A stretch of DNA of 64,000 nucleotides from positions 372,001 to 436,000 of the forward strand of contig NZ_JAAGWD010000001.1 of NCBI RefSeq assembly GCF_010686685.1, read 5' to 3'. This document shows positions 42,800 through 55,426 of this stretch, in pieces. Below the pieces are notes generated by a model. That model made no database searches and was not told the origin of the DNA. It saw only the letters and a list, made by a program, of their open reading frames with translations. The position numbers and the translations under genes are program-made. Position 1 is the first letter of the stretch, and each line of letters opens with the position of its first letter. This DNA comes from Pontibacter burrus (GTDB taxonomy: Bacteria > Bacteroidota > Bacteroidia > Cytophagales > Hymenobacteraceae).

Positions 42800-45181
42800 T
42801 TACGATCCGCAAGCTTCGCAAGCGTCTGGGTTATCCAGTGAGCAAGCCATATCGCTGCGGTTTTGGTCTTGTTGGTTATAAACCGGCTGCAGGGTTTCAG
42901 CGGCTTGTTTCTCTACTGTAAACTTAATAGCGTCTACAGCGGCTTTGGTGCGCAGGTAATACATACCTGTTTTCAGGCCACGCTTCCAGGCATGGAAGTG
43001 CATCGAGGTCAGCTTACCGAAGTTCACGTTCATTACGTGCAGGTTCAGCGACTGGCTCTGGCAGATGTAAGCACCACGATCGGCACTCATATCAATCACT
43101 GTACGCTGGCTGATCTCCCAAACTGTTTTATACAGATCTTTGATGTTCTGCGGAATGTTCGGAATATCCTGTACCGAGCCATTAGCTGCAATGATCTGGT
43201 TCTTCATGTTATCATTCCAGATACCCAGGCCGATCAGGTCTTTCAGCAGGTGCTTGTTAACCACCATGAACTCACCGGATAGCACACGGCGCAGGTAAAT
43301 GTTTGAAGTATAAGGCTCGAACGACTCATTGTTACCCAGTATCTGAGCAGTAGAAGCAGTTGGCATAGGTGCAACTAACAGCGAGTTACGAACACCGTGT
43401 TCTACTACTTCTTGGCGCAGGCTATCCCAGTCCCAACGGCCCGACTTTGGCGTTACACCCCACATATCAAACTGGAACTTGCCCTCTGAGAGTGGAGAAC
43501 CTTTAAATGTCTCGTAGGCACCATCCCGCTTGGCAAGGTCTTTAGAAGCTGTCATAGCTGCAAAGTAGATCGTTTCGAAAATGTCTTCGTTCAGTCTCTT
43601 TGCTTCTTCGCTCTCAAACGGCATGCGTAGCGCAATAAACGTATCGGCAAGGCCTTGTACACCTAAACCGATCGGGCGGTGGCGCATGTTCGAGTTCTTG
43701 GCTTCTGGTATTGGGTAATAGTTTATGTCAATAACTTTGTTCAGGTTGTGTGTAACATGGTACGTTACATCAAACAGCTTCTGGTGATCGAATACTTTGT
43801 GATCGCCGTTCTCTTTTACATAGCGCGGCAGTGCCAGTGAGGCCAGGTTACAAACAGCTACTTCGTCTTCGCTGGTGTACTCCATAATCTCGGTGCACAG
43901 GTTTGAGCTCTTTATAGTTCCCAGGTTCTGCTGGTTCGACTTACGGTTTGCGTGGTCTTTGTACAGCATGTACGGCGTGCCAGTCTCAATCTGAGATTCC
44001 AGGATATGGAACCATAGGTCCTGCGCTTTTACTGTTTTGCGGGCGCGGCCTTCACGCTCATACTTTTCGTACAGGCGCTCAAAATCCTTGCCCCAGCACT
44101 CAGCTAGGCCAGGTGCCTCGTTCGGGCAGAACAGGCTCCAGTCGCCGTTCTCTTCTACACGCTTCATAAACAGGTCTGGTGTCCAGAGGGCATAGAAAAG
44201 GTCACGGGCGCGGTTTTCTTCTTTACCGTGGTTCTTCTTCAGTTCCAGGAAATCGAAGATGTCAGCATGCCATGGCTCCAGGTAAATAGCAAATGCTCCT
44301 TTGCGCTTGCCACCACCCTGGTCTACATAGCGGGCAGTATCGTTAAACACCTTCAACATTGGGATGATACCGTTGGATGTACCATTCGTGCCTTTGATGT
44401 AAGAACCTGTAGCACGTACGTTGTGTATGCTCAGGCCAATACCACCGGCACTCTGCGAAATTTGGGCGCATTGCTTCAGGGTATCGTAAATGCCTGGTAT
44501 ACTGTCGTTCTTCATAGCCAGCAGGAAGCATGAAGAAAGCTGTGGCTTAGGCGTTCCGGCATTAAATAGAGTTGGCGTAGCATGTGTAAACCACTTCTCC
44601 GACATCAGGTTGTATGTCTCAATAGCGGCGTCAATGTCATCGCGGTGAATACCAACAGCTACACGCATCAGCATGTGCTGCGGGCGCTCCACTATTTTAC
44701 CATCCAGGCGCAGTAAGTACGAACGCTCCAGGGTCTTGTAACCAAAGTAGTCGTAGTTATAGTCGCGGTCGTAAATGATAGTTGAGTCCAGCTGGGCTGC
44801 GTGCTTGCGGATGATCTCGTAGATGTCCTTTGCAATAAGCGATGCATTTTCACCGGTCTTAGGGTCAGTGTAAGTATACAGGCGCTTCATGGTGTTAGAG
44901 AAAGACTTGCTGGTAACCTTGTGCAGGTTAGAGATTGCAATGCGTGCTGCCAACGTAGCATAGTCCGGATGCTTGGTGGTAAGCGAAGCAGCTGTTTCTG
45001 CCGCCAGGTTATCCAGCTCCACGGTTGTTACGCCATCATAAATACCATCAATTACCTTCTTGGCCACCTCAATCGGCGACACATAATCGGTATTTAAACC
45101 ATAGCACAGCTTCTCGATACGAGCTGTAATTTTGTCGAATTTAACGGATTCGCGCCGGCCGTCTCGTTTAACTACTAACAT
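42800..45181 (-). CDS. nrdA: ribonucleoside-diphosphate reductase, alpha subunit (class I)
   Basis: 793 residues. An N-terminal ATP-cone ([27 protein letters not shown], ~1-90) gives dATP/ATP overall control. The ten-stranded barrel carries the active-site cysteines ([19 protein letters not shown] with Cys-x-Glu) and the redox C-terminus [11 protein letters not shown], whose CxxC hands electrons from thioredoxin. It works with NrdB to reduce NDPs to dNDPs. It lies 352 bp downstream of nrdB on the same strand. Confidence 0.97.
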   Translation of the reverse strand: MLVVKRDGRRESVKFDKITARIEKLCYGLNTDYVSPIEVAKKVIDGIYDGVTTVELDNLAAETAASLTTKHPDYATLAARIAISNLHKVTSKSFSNTMKRLYTYTDPKTGENASLIAKDIYEIIRKHAAQLDSTIIYDRDYNYDYFGYKTLERSYLLRLDGKIVERPQHMLMRVAVGIHRDDIDAAIETYNLMSEKWFTHATPTLFNAGTPKPQLSSCFLLAMKNDSIPGIYDTLKQCAQISQSAGGIGLSIHNVRATGSYIKGTNGTSNGIIPMLKVFNDTARYVDQGGGKRKGAFAIYLEPWHADIFDFLELKKNHGKEENRARDLFYALWTPDLFMKRVEENGDWSLFCPNEAPGLAECWGKDFERLYEKYEREGRARKTVKAQDLWFHILESQIETGTPYMLYKDHANRKSNQQNLGTIKSSNLCTEIMEYTSEDEVAVCNLASLALPRYVKENGDHKVFDHQKLFDVTYHVTHNLNKVIDINYYPIPEAKNSNMRHRPIGLGVQGLADTFIALRMPFESEEAKRLNEDIFETIYFAAMTASKDLAKRDGAYETFKGSPLSEGKFQFDMWGVTPKSGRWDWDSLRQEVVEHGVRNSLLVAPMPTASTAQILGNNESFEPYTSNIYLRRVLSGEFMVVNKHLLKDLIGLGIWNDNMKNQIIAANGSVQDIPNIPQNIKDLYKTVWEISQRTVIDMSADRGAYICQSQSLNLHVMNVNFGKLTSMHFHAWKRGLKTGMYYLRTKAAVDAIKFTVEKQAAETLQPVYNQQDQNRSDMACSLDNPDACEACGS

Positions 45182-45533
45182 AAAGTATACAATTAGCGGG
45201 ATTAAAGGGCCCGGGTTCTTTAACAGATATATTATTGATAAGCTTGTGCTTGTGCCGCAAGCCGGAATTTTAAAGTGTAAGGTACTGCCAGCTCATACGA
45301 TGATAGGTATAAGCCGTTGTAGTACAATAGATTATAAATAAAGCAAAACGCCTTTACTATATAGTAGGGATAGAATCCCAAAGGTGGCGCTAAAACCTTT
45401 TGATACCTGACCAACAAATGCGGACTACACTGTACTTCTGTAGCTGGCCGGTAAAGATTAGAAAGTATATTCAGCGGCAAGGCGGGAGCTTGTCCTGCCT
45501 TCGCCACTTAAATATAGAGAAGTTCTGATATTA
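45182..45533. other. nrdB-nrdA intergenic region with stacked hairpin elements
   Basis: About 350 bp, long for an operon spacer. At 45348-45397 a CGCC/GGCG outer pairing encloses a TACTATATAGTA palindrome and a GGGATAGAATCCC hairpin. The layout could be a processing or attenuation element. I see no -7 element for nrdA and no believable gene; a 91-codon frame on the minus strand (45232-45507) starts at GTG and resembles nothing. Confidence 0.45.
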
Positions 45534-46493
45534 TTAAAAATCTTCATCCAGCGAAAAAACATTTTTGTCTTTGTCGCTTAGCACGCCGGCTTTCTGGTAC
45601 TCGCCTACACGCTTCTCGAAGAAGTTGGTCTTGCCCTGTAGCGAGATCATTTCCATAAAGTCGAATGGGTTTGTTGAGTTCCAGATCTTGCTGTAACCTA
45701 ATGATACAAGCAGTCTGTCTGCCACAAACTCAATGTACTGGCTCATCAGTTTGGCGTTCATTCCGATCAGGTCAACCGGCAAAGCATCTGTTACAAATTC
45801 CTGCTCTATAGTTACAGCATCACGTATAATTTCGTGCACACGCTCTTCCGGCAGTTTATTTACCAGCATAGAGTACAGCAGGCAGGCGAAATCACAGTGC
45901 AGGCCTTCGTCGCGGGAGATCAGCTCGTTAGAGAAGGTTAAGCCCGGCATCAGGCCACGCTTTTTAAGCCAGAAAATAGAGCAGAACGAACCAGAGAAGA
46001 AAATACCTTCCACAGCTGCAAAAGCGATCAGGCGTTCTGTAAAGTTCTCACTCTCAATCCACTTAAGAGCCCACTCGCCTTTTTTTGCAACAGCCGGCAC
46101 ATTTTCAAGCGCATTAAACAGGAAGTCCTTTTCGCTTTGCTTCTTTACATAAGTATCGATCAGTAAAGAGTATGTTTCGGCGTGGATGTTTTCCATCATG
46201 ATCTGGAAACCGTAGAAACAGCGTGCTTCCGGTATCTGTACTTCGTTCATGAAGTTTACAGCCAGGTTCTCGTTCACGATACCGTCTGATGCAGCAAAGA
46301 AAGCCAGTACGTGGCTGATGAAGTGGCGTTCGCCATCATTCAGATTCTCCCAGTCTTTCAGGTCCTGCCCCAGGTCTATTTCCTCGGCAGTCCAGAAACT
46401 GGCTTCAGCTTTCTTATACATCTGCCACACTTCGTCGTGCTGAATCGGGAACAGTACAAAACGGTTAGGGTTCTCTTGCAGTATTGGCTCCAT
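45534..46493 (-). CDS. nrdB: ribonucleoside-diphosphate reductase, beta subunit (class I)
   Basis: 319 residues. The di-iron carboxylates are visible: Asp40 (TAEEIDL), E101 and H104 (MENIHAETY), Glu in AVEGIFFSG, and Glu/His in [10 protein letters not shown]. The radical tyrosine corresponds to Y108 (ENIHAETY). The sequence is of the eukaryotic-like R2 type ([24 protein letters not shown]). A perfect -7 element and a structured leader lie upstream. Confidence 0.97.
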   Translation of the reverse strand: MEPILQENPNRFVLFPIQHDEVWQMYKKAEASFWTAEEIDLGQDLKDWENLNDGERHFISHVLAFFAASDGIVNENLAVNFMNEVQIPEARCFYGFQIMMENIHAETYSLLIDTYVKKQSEKDFLFNALENVPAVAKKGEWALKWIESENFTERLIAFAAVEGIFFSGSFCSIFWLKKRGLMPGLTFSNELISRDEGLHCDFACLLYSMLVNKLPEERVHEIIRDAVTIEQEFVTDALPVDLIGMNAKLMSQYIEFVADRLLVSLGYSKIWNSTNPFDFMEMISLQGKTNFFEKRVGEYQKAGVLSDKDKNVFSLDEDF

Positions 46494-46613
46494 AATCTTT
46501 AAATAAGTGTTTTATTGATTGAAGGGGTAAGTAACCAGTTCGGTCAGCTTAGAAAACACCCCGTAATTACTTTTGTTTTGACGGGTGCCCGTTGGCGCCC
46601 GGTAATATCTTGA
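46494..46613 (-). ncRNA. structured 5' leader of nrdB (candidate)
   Basis: Between the predicted start of transcription (~46613) and the nrdB ATG lie about 120 nt. Minus-strand pairings: a GC-rich hairpin, ACGGGTGCCCGT plus GGCGCC region (46581-46601); AAGTAA (46572-46567) with TTACTT (46534-46529); GGGGT (46562-46558) with ACCCC (46528-46524). The last two cross each other, so they either form a pseudoknot or are alternatives. No known riboswitch class is recognised. Confidence 0.4.
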
Positions 46614-46616
46614 GTT

Positions 46617-46624
46617 CAAATATA
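46617..46624 (-). promoter_or_regulatory. -7 element of nrdB
   Basis: The minus strand reads TATATTTG, a perfect TAnnTTTG. AGTTCA (46613-46618) and TGAACT (46631-46636) form an inverted repeat flanking it, a plausible operator. Confidence 0.65.
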
Positions 46625-46663
46625 GACAAATGAACTTAGATTCAGCCGGCAAAGTTGTTCAAT

Positions 46664-47032
46664 TTATGCACAAATGTTTAAGTGGTTGATTATTTGTTGG
46701 TTGCGATCTAATTCACATCGTTATTAACATAGTTATTTTACTATATTTTATAGGCGATATGTTGTAATTTATCTACAAAATATAGTTTAAGTGCAGTGTT
46801 TTATTGGTGAAAATTGCGTATCCACGTAATGTGTGCAATTCAGGAGGCGGAGTAGTGCAAATATCCTGGCTAAATTCCGGAGTTGCTTCATCTGATGTTA
46901 CTGCTGAGTGGCTTGGTTGTGGAAAACGGGTTTAAGATTGTTTTTGTATAAGAAGTTGGTATTCTTATAGTTGAGTGGCTTTTTAACAGTGGTAAATATT
47001 TTGGGGTGTGTATTTCAACATGGTTATCCACA
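46664..47032. other. cluster of DnaA boxes between nrdB and rplU
   Basis: Three matches to TTWTNCACA in 650 bp of AT-rich DNA: TTATGCACA at 46664-46672 (+), TGTGGAAAA at 46918-46926 (minus-strand TTTTCCACA) and TTATCCACA at 47024-47032 (+). TTATCTACA at 46769 is a near-match. Fewer than one is expected by chance. It could be part of oriC, or DnaA control of nrdBA as known in E. coli. Confidence 0.5.
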
Positions 47033-47081
47033 GTGTGTACAACTGCAACTATAGTTGCGGAACATTTTAAATTACAAGTGT

Positions 47082-47112
47082 TTGCATATTTGATATAAGC
47101 GCCGTACTTTTG
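47082..47112 (+). promoter_or_regulatory. Bacteroidota-type promoter of rplU-rpmA
   Basis: TTG (47082-47084), 20 bp, TACTTTTG (47105-47112). A 14-bp perfect palindrome GCAACTATAGTTGC (47045-47058) lies just upstream. Confidence 0.75.
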
Positions 47113-47143
47113 CAGACTAAATTTTAAACATACATTGAAGCTG

Positions 47144-47452
47144 ATGTACGCAATTGTAGAAATCGCAGGTCAACAGACCAAAGTAGAGAGCGGTAAGTTC
47201 ATCTACGCTAACAAGCTTTCCGGCAATGAAGGTGACGCCGTTGAGTTCGCCAATGTTCTTCTTACAGACGATAACGGAACCATCACACTTGGTGCTCCTT
47301 TCGTAAGCGGTGTTAAAGTGGTTGGTAAAATCCTTGGCAACGTGAAAGGCGATAAAATCCGTATTTTCAAGAAGAAGAGAAGAAAAGGGTATAGAAAAAC
47401 GATCGGTCACCGTTCGCACTATACTAAAGTTCTGATCGAGAGCATTGGATAA
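47144..47452 (+). CDS. rplU: 50S ribosomal protein L21
   Basis: 102 residues from ATG 47144, matching the family start MYAIVEIAGQQTKVESGKF (the frame opens at a TTG 9 bases earlier, not used). The C-terminus has the rRNA-binding segment KKKRRKGYRKTIGHRSHYTKVLI. It sits with rpmA as in most bacteria. Confidence 0.97.
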   Translation: MYAIVEIAGQQTKVESGKFIYANKLSGNEGDAVEFANVLLTDDNGTITLGAPFVSGVKVVGKILGNVKGDKIRIFKKKRRKGYRKTIGHRSHYTKVLIESIG

Positions 47453-47516
47453 GCAGTAAGAGGAAATTTATCGTAGAACCATTTCGGGCTAAGGCCTGAG
47501 TAAATAGTAAAATAAA

Positions 47517-47786
47517 ATGGCACACAAAAAAGGAGCTGGTAGTTCTAACAACGGTCGTGAGTCGCACTCAAAACGACTGGGTGTTAAGATTTATGGTGGC
47601 CAGGATATCATCGCTGGTAACATCATTGTAAGACAAAGAGGTACAGCGCACCACCCAAGCGCAAACGTAGGTATGGGCAAAGACCACACCCTGTTTGCAC
47701 TGGTTGATGGTGTTGTAGAATTCAGAAAAGGTAAGAAAAACCGTTCTTACGTATCTGTAATTCCAAGAGTAGAAGCTGAAGCTTAA
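47517..47786 (+). CDS. rpmA: 50S ribosomal protein L27
   Basis: 89 residues: [24 protein letters not shown] at the N-terminus, which reaches the peptidyl-transferase centre without the cleaved extension of Firmicutes, and [27 protein letters not shown]. Co-transcribed with rplU (64 bp gap). Confidence 0.97.
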   Translation: MAHKKGAGSSNNGRESHSKRLGVKIYGGQDIIAGNIIVRQRGTAHHPSANVGMGKDHTLFALVDGVVEFRKGKKNRSYVSVIPRVEAEA

Positions 47787-47805
47787 TTCTTGCTACACAG
47801 AAACG

Positions 47806-47836
47806 AAAGGGATGCCCAAAAGCATCCCTTTTTTTA
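47806..47836 (+). terminator. intrinsic terminator of rplU-rpmA
   Basis: 10-bp stem AAAGGGATGC/GCATCCCTTT, loop CCAAAA, T run. Confidence 0.92.
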
Positions 47837-47922
47837 TTTTCAGAACAAAGCCTAAACTATAGCCTGCAGGCTGCGTATAAATAAACAGAAAGAGTTATAG
47901 TTAATACAATTAAACTCTTTTA

Positions 47923-47951
47923 GGAAAGGGACACTTAATGTGTCCTTTTCT
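47923..47951. terminator. hairpin, possibly a second terminator
   Basis: GAAAGGGACAC/GTGTCCTTTTC with one G-T pair and loop TTAAT. There is no good T run on either side, so it may be a structural element instead. Confidence 0.4.
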
Positions 47952-48045
47952 GCTTTAAAGGCAACAGCAAGGCAAACTTGCAACTATAGTTATTTTCTAA
48001 TGAAACAAAAGTTCGCATTTTGCCGATAAGTGTAGTAACTTGCAG

Positions 48046-48152
48046 CTTCTTATCAAGAAAGACCGAGGGAAAGGGCCCTGTGACGTCTTAGCAACCTTGG
48101 CAAACTTGGTGCTAATTCCCTTCCGGAAGCATGCTATCCGGAAAAGATAAGA
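48046..48152 (+). ncRNA. SAM-I (S-box) riboswitch
   Basis: P1 is CTTATC (48049-48054) with GATAAG (48146-48151). Inside are the class signatures GAGGGA, GGGCCCTGTGACG, TTAGCAACCTTGG and GGTGCTAATTCCC, then the P4 hairpin TTCCGG/CCGGAA (48121-48143). SAM binding stabilises P1. It is on the metH mRNA, 75 nt before the start codon. Confidence 0.93.
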
Positions 48153-48171
48153 TAGTCCATCCTTCACTTCG

Positions 48172-48222
48172 GGTGTCCTTTCTTGATGAGCGGTAGTAAA
48201 ACGCAAGCGAGAGAAGGAAACC
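48172..48222 (+). promoter_or_regulatory. expression platform: ribosome-binding-site sequestering helix
   Basis: GGTGTCCTT (48172-48180) can pair with AAGGAAACC (48214-48222), which carries the Shine-Dalgarno, with 8 of 9 pairs. The adjacent CTTTCTTGAT (48178-48187) pairs perfectly with ATCAAGAAAG of the aptamer 5' strand (48052-48061). The two foldings exclude each other. SAM would therefore block translation. Confidence 0.6.
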
Positions 48223-48225
48223 ATC

Positions 48226-51936
<3,711 letters not shown>

Positions 51937-51940
51937 TTCT

Positions 51941-52112
51941 AACCACCCCTGCCCCTCCTTAGCTAAGGAGGGGAGCTTTTACCTCCATTTTATCCTGTCA
52001 TCCTGAAAGGGTCTTGAGTGAAGGGGGTAAGCAGTGGCTATAAAATTTGTGCATTAACTATAGTAAAGACAGAAAATTCCCCGCCTTGGATAAGGAGGGG
52101 TTAGGGGTGGTT
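51941..52112. mobile_element. MITE-like element with 40-bp imperfect terminal inverted repeats
   Basis: Left end 51941-51980 and right end 52073-52112 are inverted copies (about 33 of 40 identical, both beginning AACCACCCCT when read inward). Each contains a CCCCTCCTTA/AAGG(A/C)GGGG hairpin. The left one is a perfect 22-bp palindrome (51952-51973) followed by AGCTTTT and may end the metH transcript. The interior has TGTCATCCT, also found at 15576. No transposase is present. Confidence 0.6.
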
Positions 52113-52173
52113 GGACCTAGTGTTGCTAACCCAACCATTTAACAATTAAACCATCTAACAATTTACCTATAAA

Positions 52174-53130
52174 TTGAAAGTAACAGACCACTTCAGGAAT
52201 GCTAACGGCAAAACGCTGTTCACTTTTGAAATACTACCACCGCTGAAGGGCGAAAACATGAAGACCCTGTTCAGCCACATCGACCCTTTAATGGAGTTTA
52301 ATCCGCCGTTTATAGATGTGACCTATCACCGCGAAGAGTATGTGTACAAGCAGCGGGAGAACGGCCTGTTGGAGAAACGCACGACACGTAAGCGCCCAGG
52401 CACGGTAGGTATTTGCGCGGCTATCCAGAACAACTATAAAGTAGACACGGTGCCTCACCTGATCTGCGGGGGCTTTAACAAAGAGGAAACCGAGAATGCG
52501 CTGATAGATCTACACTTTCTGGGCATTGATAACGTGCTGGTACTGCGTGGCGATTGCGTAAAAAGCGAGCAACGCTTTGTGCCGGAACCAGGCGGACATA
52601 ATTATGCAACAGAGCTTATCGGGCAGGTGGTGGATATGAACTGCGGACGCTACCTGGATGATGAACAGACCTTCCATAACCCAACGGATTTCTGTATTGG
52701 CGTCGCTGGGTACCCGGAGAAGCACTTCGAAGCACCAAACCATAAATCGGACCTGCGTTGGCTGAAAAAGAAGGTTGAGTTGGGCGCGGAGTACATTGTA
52801 ACGCAGATGTTCTTTGATAACCAGAAATATTTTGATTTTGTGAAACGCTGCCGTGAGGAAGGGATTACTGTGCCGATCATTCCGGGCCTGAAGCCAATGA
52901 CCACAAAATCGCAGCTGACCTTACTGCCAAGCCTGTTCCACATCGAAATACCATGTGAGCTGGCTGATGCCATTGAAGAATGCTCGGATAACAAAGCCGC
53001 AGCACAAGTAGGCGTAGAATGGGCTATCAAACAATCGAAAGAGCTAATGGACTTTGGCGTGCCGTGTCTGCACTACTACTCTATGGGCAAATCAGAATCT
53101 GTCAGGAAAGTGGCAGAGGCTTTATTTTAG
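52174..53130 (+). CDS. metF: methylenetetrahydrofolate reductase
   Basis: 318 residues from TTG 52174, which ends a 50-base G-free leader. The FAD-binding barrel has the start FEILPPLKGENMKTLF, DVTYHREE, NVLVLRGD and GGHNYATELI, with later AEYIVTQMFFDNQKYF and PGLKPM. It makes 5-methyl-THF, the substrate of the adjacent MetH. A TTG start within such leaders also occurs at 21385. Confidence 0.96.
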   Translation: MKVTDHFRNANGKTLFTFEILPPLKGENMKTLFSHIDPLMEFNPPFIDVTYHREEYVYKQRENGLLEKRTTRKRPGTVGICAAIQNNYKVDTVPHLICGGFNKEETENALIDLHFLGIDNVLVLRGDCVKSEQRFVPEPGGHNYATELIGQVVDMNCGRYLDDEQTFHNPTDFCIGVAGYPEKHFEAPNHKSDLRWLKKKVELGAEYIVTQMFFDNQKYFDFVKRCREEGITVPIIPGLKPMTTKSQLTLLPSLFHIEIPCELADAIEECSDNKAAAQVGVEWAIKQSKELMDFGVPCLHYYSMGKSESVRKVAEALF

Positions 53131-53163
53131 AAACAACACCCTTACAAACAACTAAACTACCTG

Positions 53164-53190
53164 AAGGCTGGGGCTAAAGCTCCAGCCTTA
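53164..53190. terminator. bidirectional hairpin between convergent metF and acetyltransferase genes
   Basis: AAGGCTGGGGCT (53164-53175) with AGCTCCAGCCTT (53178-53189, one G-T pair), 2-nt minimum loop, partly inside the end of the acetyltransferase frame. Confidence 0.7.
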
Positions 53191-53632
53191 ACTTTATTCT
53201 ATCGGTGCACGGTAAGCCATTTTCGAAGATCGGTTCCGGATATGCTCTTAGAAAATAACCTTCGTCTATGCTTACTACACTAAAGCCACAACCCTGATAA
53301 AGTGACAAAGCAGGTAAGGAGCTGTTGCCGGTACACACGACCAACTGTTTTATTTTTTGCTTGCTGGCCTGCATAATAGCATGCTTCAGCAACAAGCGTC
53401 CTATGCCTTGGCCTTGCTGCTGTTCTGCAACAGCTATGTTCATAATCTCGGCTTGCTGACCTTGTGGCTGCAGTACCAGCACACCAACTATTGTTCCCGC
53501 CTTTTCTGCCACAAAAATCCGGCTTTTATGGAGATATGAAAGTACGAGCTCTTCGCTGGGATCGGCGAGTAAAAGCAGGTGCATGGGTGGTTGCTCTGTG
53601 GGCGATAATGCACGTATCCGAATGCCAGCCAT
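53174..53632 (-). CDS. GNAT-family N-acetyltransferase
   Basis: 152 residues. The acetyl-CoA loop is EQQQGQGIGRLLLKHA, the preceding strand MNIAVAE, and the end NSSLPALSLYQGCGFSVVSIDEGYF is typical. Acceptor unknown. It is the last gene of a three-gene minus-strand unit; its ATG directly abuts the stop of ctlX. Confidence 0.88.
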   Translation of the reverse strand: MAGIRIRALSPTEQPPMHLLLLADPSEELVLSYLHKSRIFVAEKAGTIVGVLVLQPQGQQAEIMNIAVAEQQQGQGIGRLLLKHAIMQASKQKIKQLVVCTGNSSLPALSLYQGCGFSVVSIDEGYFLRAYPEPIFENGLPCTDRIKLRLEL

Positions 53633-54568
53633 TTAGTGTTTCTCCGGCTTAAATAGCTCCGCGATCATGCAGCGCACACTGCCACCACCACACTGCTCGA
53701 TCAGGTGAATCGGGAAATATAGCAGGTGATCGTTGTGTTTTCTGAGTGTAGCGAGCTGATCATCTGTAAGTGAACGATAAGCGGCCTCAGACATCACCAG
53801 TATCGTTTCGTTTTGCTTATCACGCAACTGCAGCATGTTACCGGCAAAATGGTGGTGCGTTTGGTCGGCTGTCAATTCGATGATTTCTTTTCCTGTGCTT
53901 TCCAGTTGCTGGCGTAGCTTTTCACGGTCCTGATCATCCACCACATCCATCCCAACTATAGCAAAGGTTTCCCCTAAGCACATCATAACATTGGTGTGGT
54001 ATATAAGCTCTCCTGTGGGACCATAAGCGCGAAAGGTAACTGGCCTATAGTTTAGTTTATCACAAAACTCCTGTAGCGGTTCTAATTCTGTGCGTGGCGA
54101 TAAAGCGGCGTAGGCGATTCTGTTCTCCCTGTCCAGGATCATGCTTCCGGTGCCTTCCAGAAACTTTGGATCTGGTAGATTCTCAAAATACTCCAGCTTT
54201 ATGTGTTCTCTGTAGCCATACTTCTGCATCAGCAGATCGATAACATCCTGGCGTCGCTCGGCCCGGCGGTTAACAGGTGCCATCGGGTACGTTACCAACT
54301 GGCTGCTTTGATGTGAGGTAAACCAGTTGTTCGGAAAGATAGAATCCGGAGTGCAGGAGTTTTCTACATCGAGGATCACATTCACATCAACACCCACTTT
54401 CTGTAGCTGCTGCACCATCTGCCGGAACTCTTGCAATGCCCTGGCCTGAACTTCTGCTGGGGTTAATCCTGCTACCTGCTTCTGAAATTTGTTTGTTTCG
54501 GCCGCATCCGGGTTGTAGCAAAAGTTGGTCGGCTCGATCATCAGGATGGTGTCGGTAATCTGGGCCAT
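53633..54568 (-). CDS. ctlX: citrulline utilisation hydrolase-type amidinotransferase-fold protein
   Basis: 311 residues of the guanidino-group-modifying superfamily: IEPTNFCYNPDAAETNKFQ, the substrate loop CTPDSIFPNNWFTSH, GTGSMILDR, HTNVMMCLG and the catalytic Cys region GGSVRCMIAELF near the end. The name ctlX comes from memory of the Bacteroidota citrulline family, and the substrate could be another guanidino or ureido compound. It is 8 bp after the cyclase-family gene, so one operon. Confidence 0.82.
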   Translation of the reverse strand: MAQITDTILMIEPTNFCYNPDAAETNKFQKQVAGLTPAEVQARALQEFRQMVQQLQKVGVDVNVILDVENSCTPDSIFPNNWFTSHQSSQLVTYPMAPVNRRAERRQDVIDLLMQKYGYREHIKLEYFENLPDPKFLEGTGSMILDRENRIAYAALSPRTELEPLQEFCDKLNYRPVTFRAYGPTGELIYHTNVMMCLGETFAIVGMDVVDDQDREKLRQQLESTGKEIIELTADQTHHHFAGNMLQLRDKQNETILVMSEAAYRSLTDDQLATLRKHNDHLLYFPIHLIEQCGGGSVRCMIAELFKPEKH

Positions 54569-54576
54569 AGCCTAAA

Positions 54577-55347
54577 CTATAGTTGCGGAAACACCGGTGA
54601 CAAACTATAGATCACAGGCTTGCTAGGGCTGGCATCTAACTGCAAGCTGGCAATCTGCAGGTTCAGTAAATACAAGCCATCGGAGATATGTTCCGGTACA
54701 TAAATGAGTTCGGTTATAGTTGCGCCACAGCGGGTATTCTTTGGGTATTGCCAGAACGCATGGTGGCATAAAAGCTTGCCTTCGTCCAGTTCACGATCTA
54801 CAGATGGCAGGTCCAATAGCAAGTGCTGCACACCTTTCTCGGCTAAGTACTGGCCTATAGTATGCTCTAAGTAAGGCGGATTGATACCGGAATAGTGGCG
54901 GGTGAGTTTGTCGTCAGTATTAGGCAAAGTGCGAAGTATAACAGCCTCACATTTTATGCCTTGTAGCTGTTCTCGTACATCTTCCAGCAGCACTACTTCA
55001 TCACCATTTTCCTGTTTTTGTGGAGCTATCGTTATGAGTTTGGCTACAAATAAGAAACGTTTCAGGCAGTTGTGGATGGTGGCGTGCTCATCTGCGGAGA
55101 TATGGCCGTAGCACTCGGTGTGGGTGCCGTTGCCGTGCGGGGTTATGTGCACACGCTTATAGTTAGTGCTGCCACCGTCAGCCACAGAGCCTACAAAATT
55201 TCCAACCCGGATCACATCAAAAGCAACGGGCTCGGCCCAGAAACACTCTGGTTGCAACTGTCGGTCGTGCAGTGGCATCGAAATGTCCAGCGGTTTCAGG
55301 GGATCGTAACTATAAACTTGATCGTGGTAGGTGATGGTAGCTTCCAT
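54577..55347 (-). CDS. cyclase-family metal-dependent hydrolase (kynurenine formamidase-like)
   Basis: 256 residues. The motif PHGNGTHTECYGHI matches the HxGTHxDxPxH metal site of the cyclase/KynB family, although Glu replaces the usual Asp, and SMPLHDRQLQPECFW begins the fold. Family members hydrolyse formyl-kynurenine or related amides. The real substrate here may be linked to the citrulline-type hydrolase next door. The stop codon lies in an AACTATAGTT palindrome. Confidence 0.72.
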   Translation of the reverse strand: MEATITYHDQVYSYDPLKPLDISMPLHDRQLQPECFWAEPVAFDVIRVGNFVGSVADGGSTNYKRVHITPHGNGTHTECYGHISADEHATIHNCLKRFLFVAKLITIAPQKQENGDEVVLLEDVREQLQGIKCEAVILRTLPNTDDKLTRHYSGINPPYLEHTIGQYLAEKGVQHLLLDLPSVDRELDEGKLLCHHAFWQYPKNTRCGATITELIYVPEHISDGLYLLNLQIASLQLDASPSKPVIYSLSPVFPQL

Positions 55348-55426
55348 AGTTTGATGTGCAGGCTTTTAGCAAGTATAAGCTAAAATCTGGAAAGCCTAAC
55401 CTTGCTATCCGGAAAAAGTATGCCAG

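Noticed and set aside
45232-45507. 91-codon minus-strand frame in the nrdB-nrdA spacer
   Set aside because: Starts at GTG, has no recognisable features and crosses the hairpin region; more likely non-coding.
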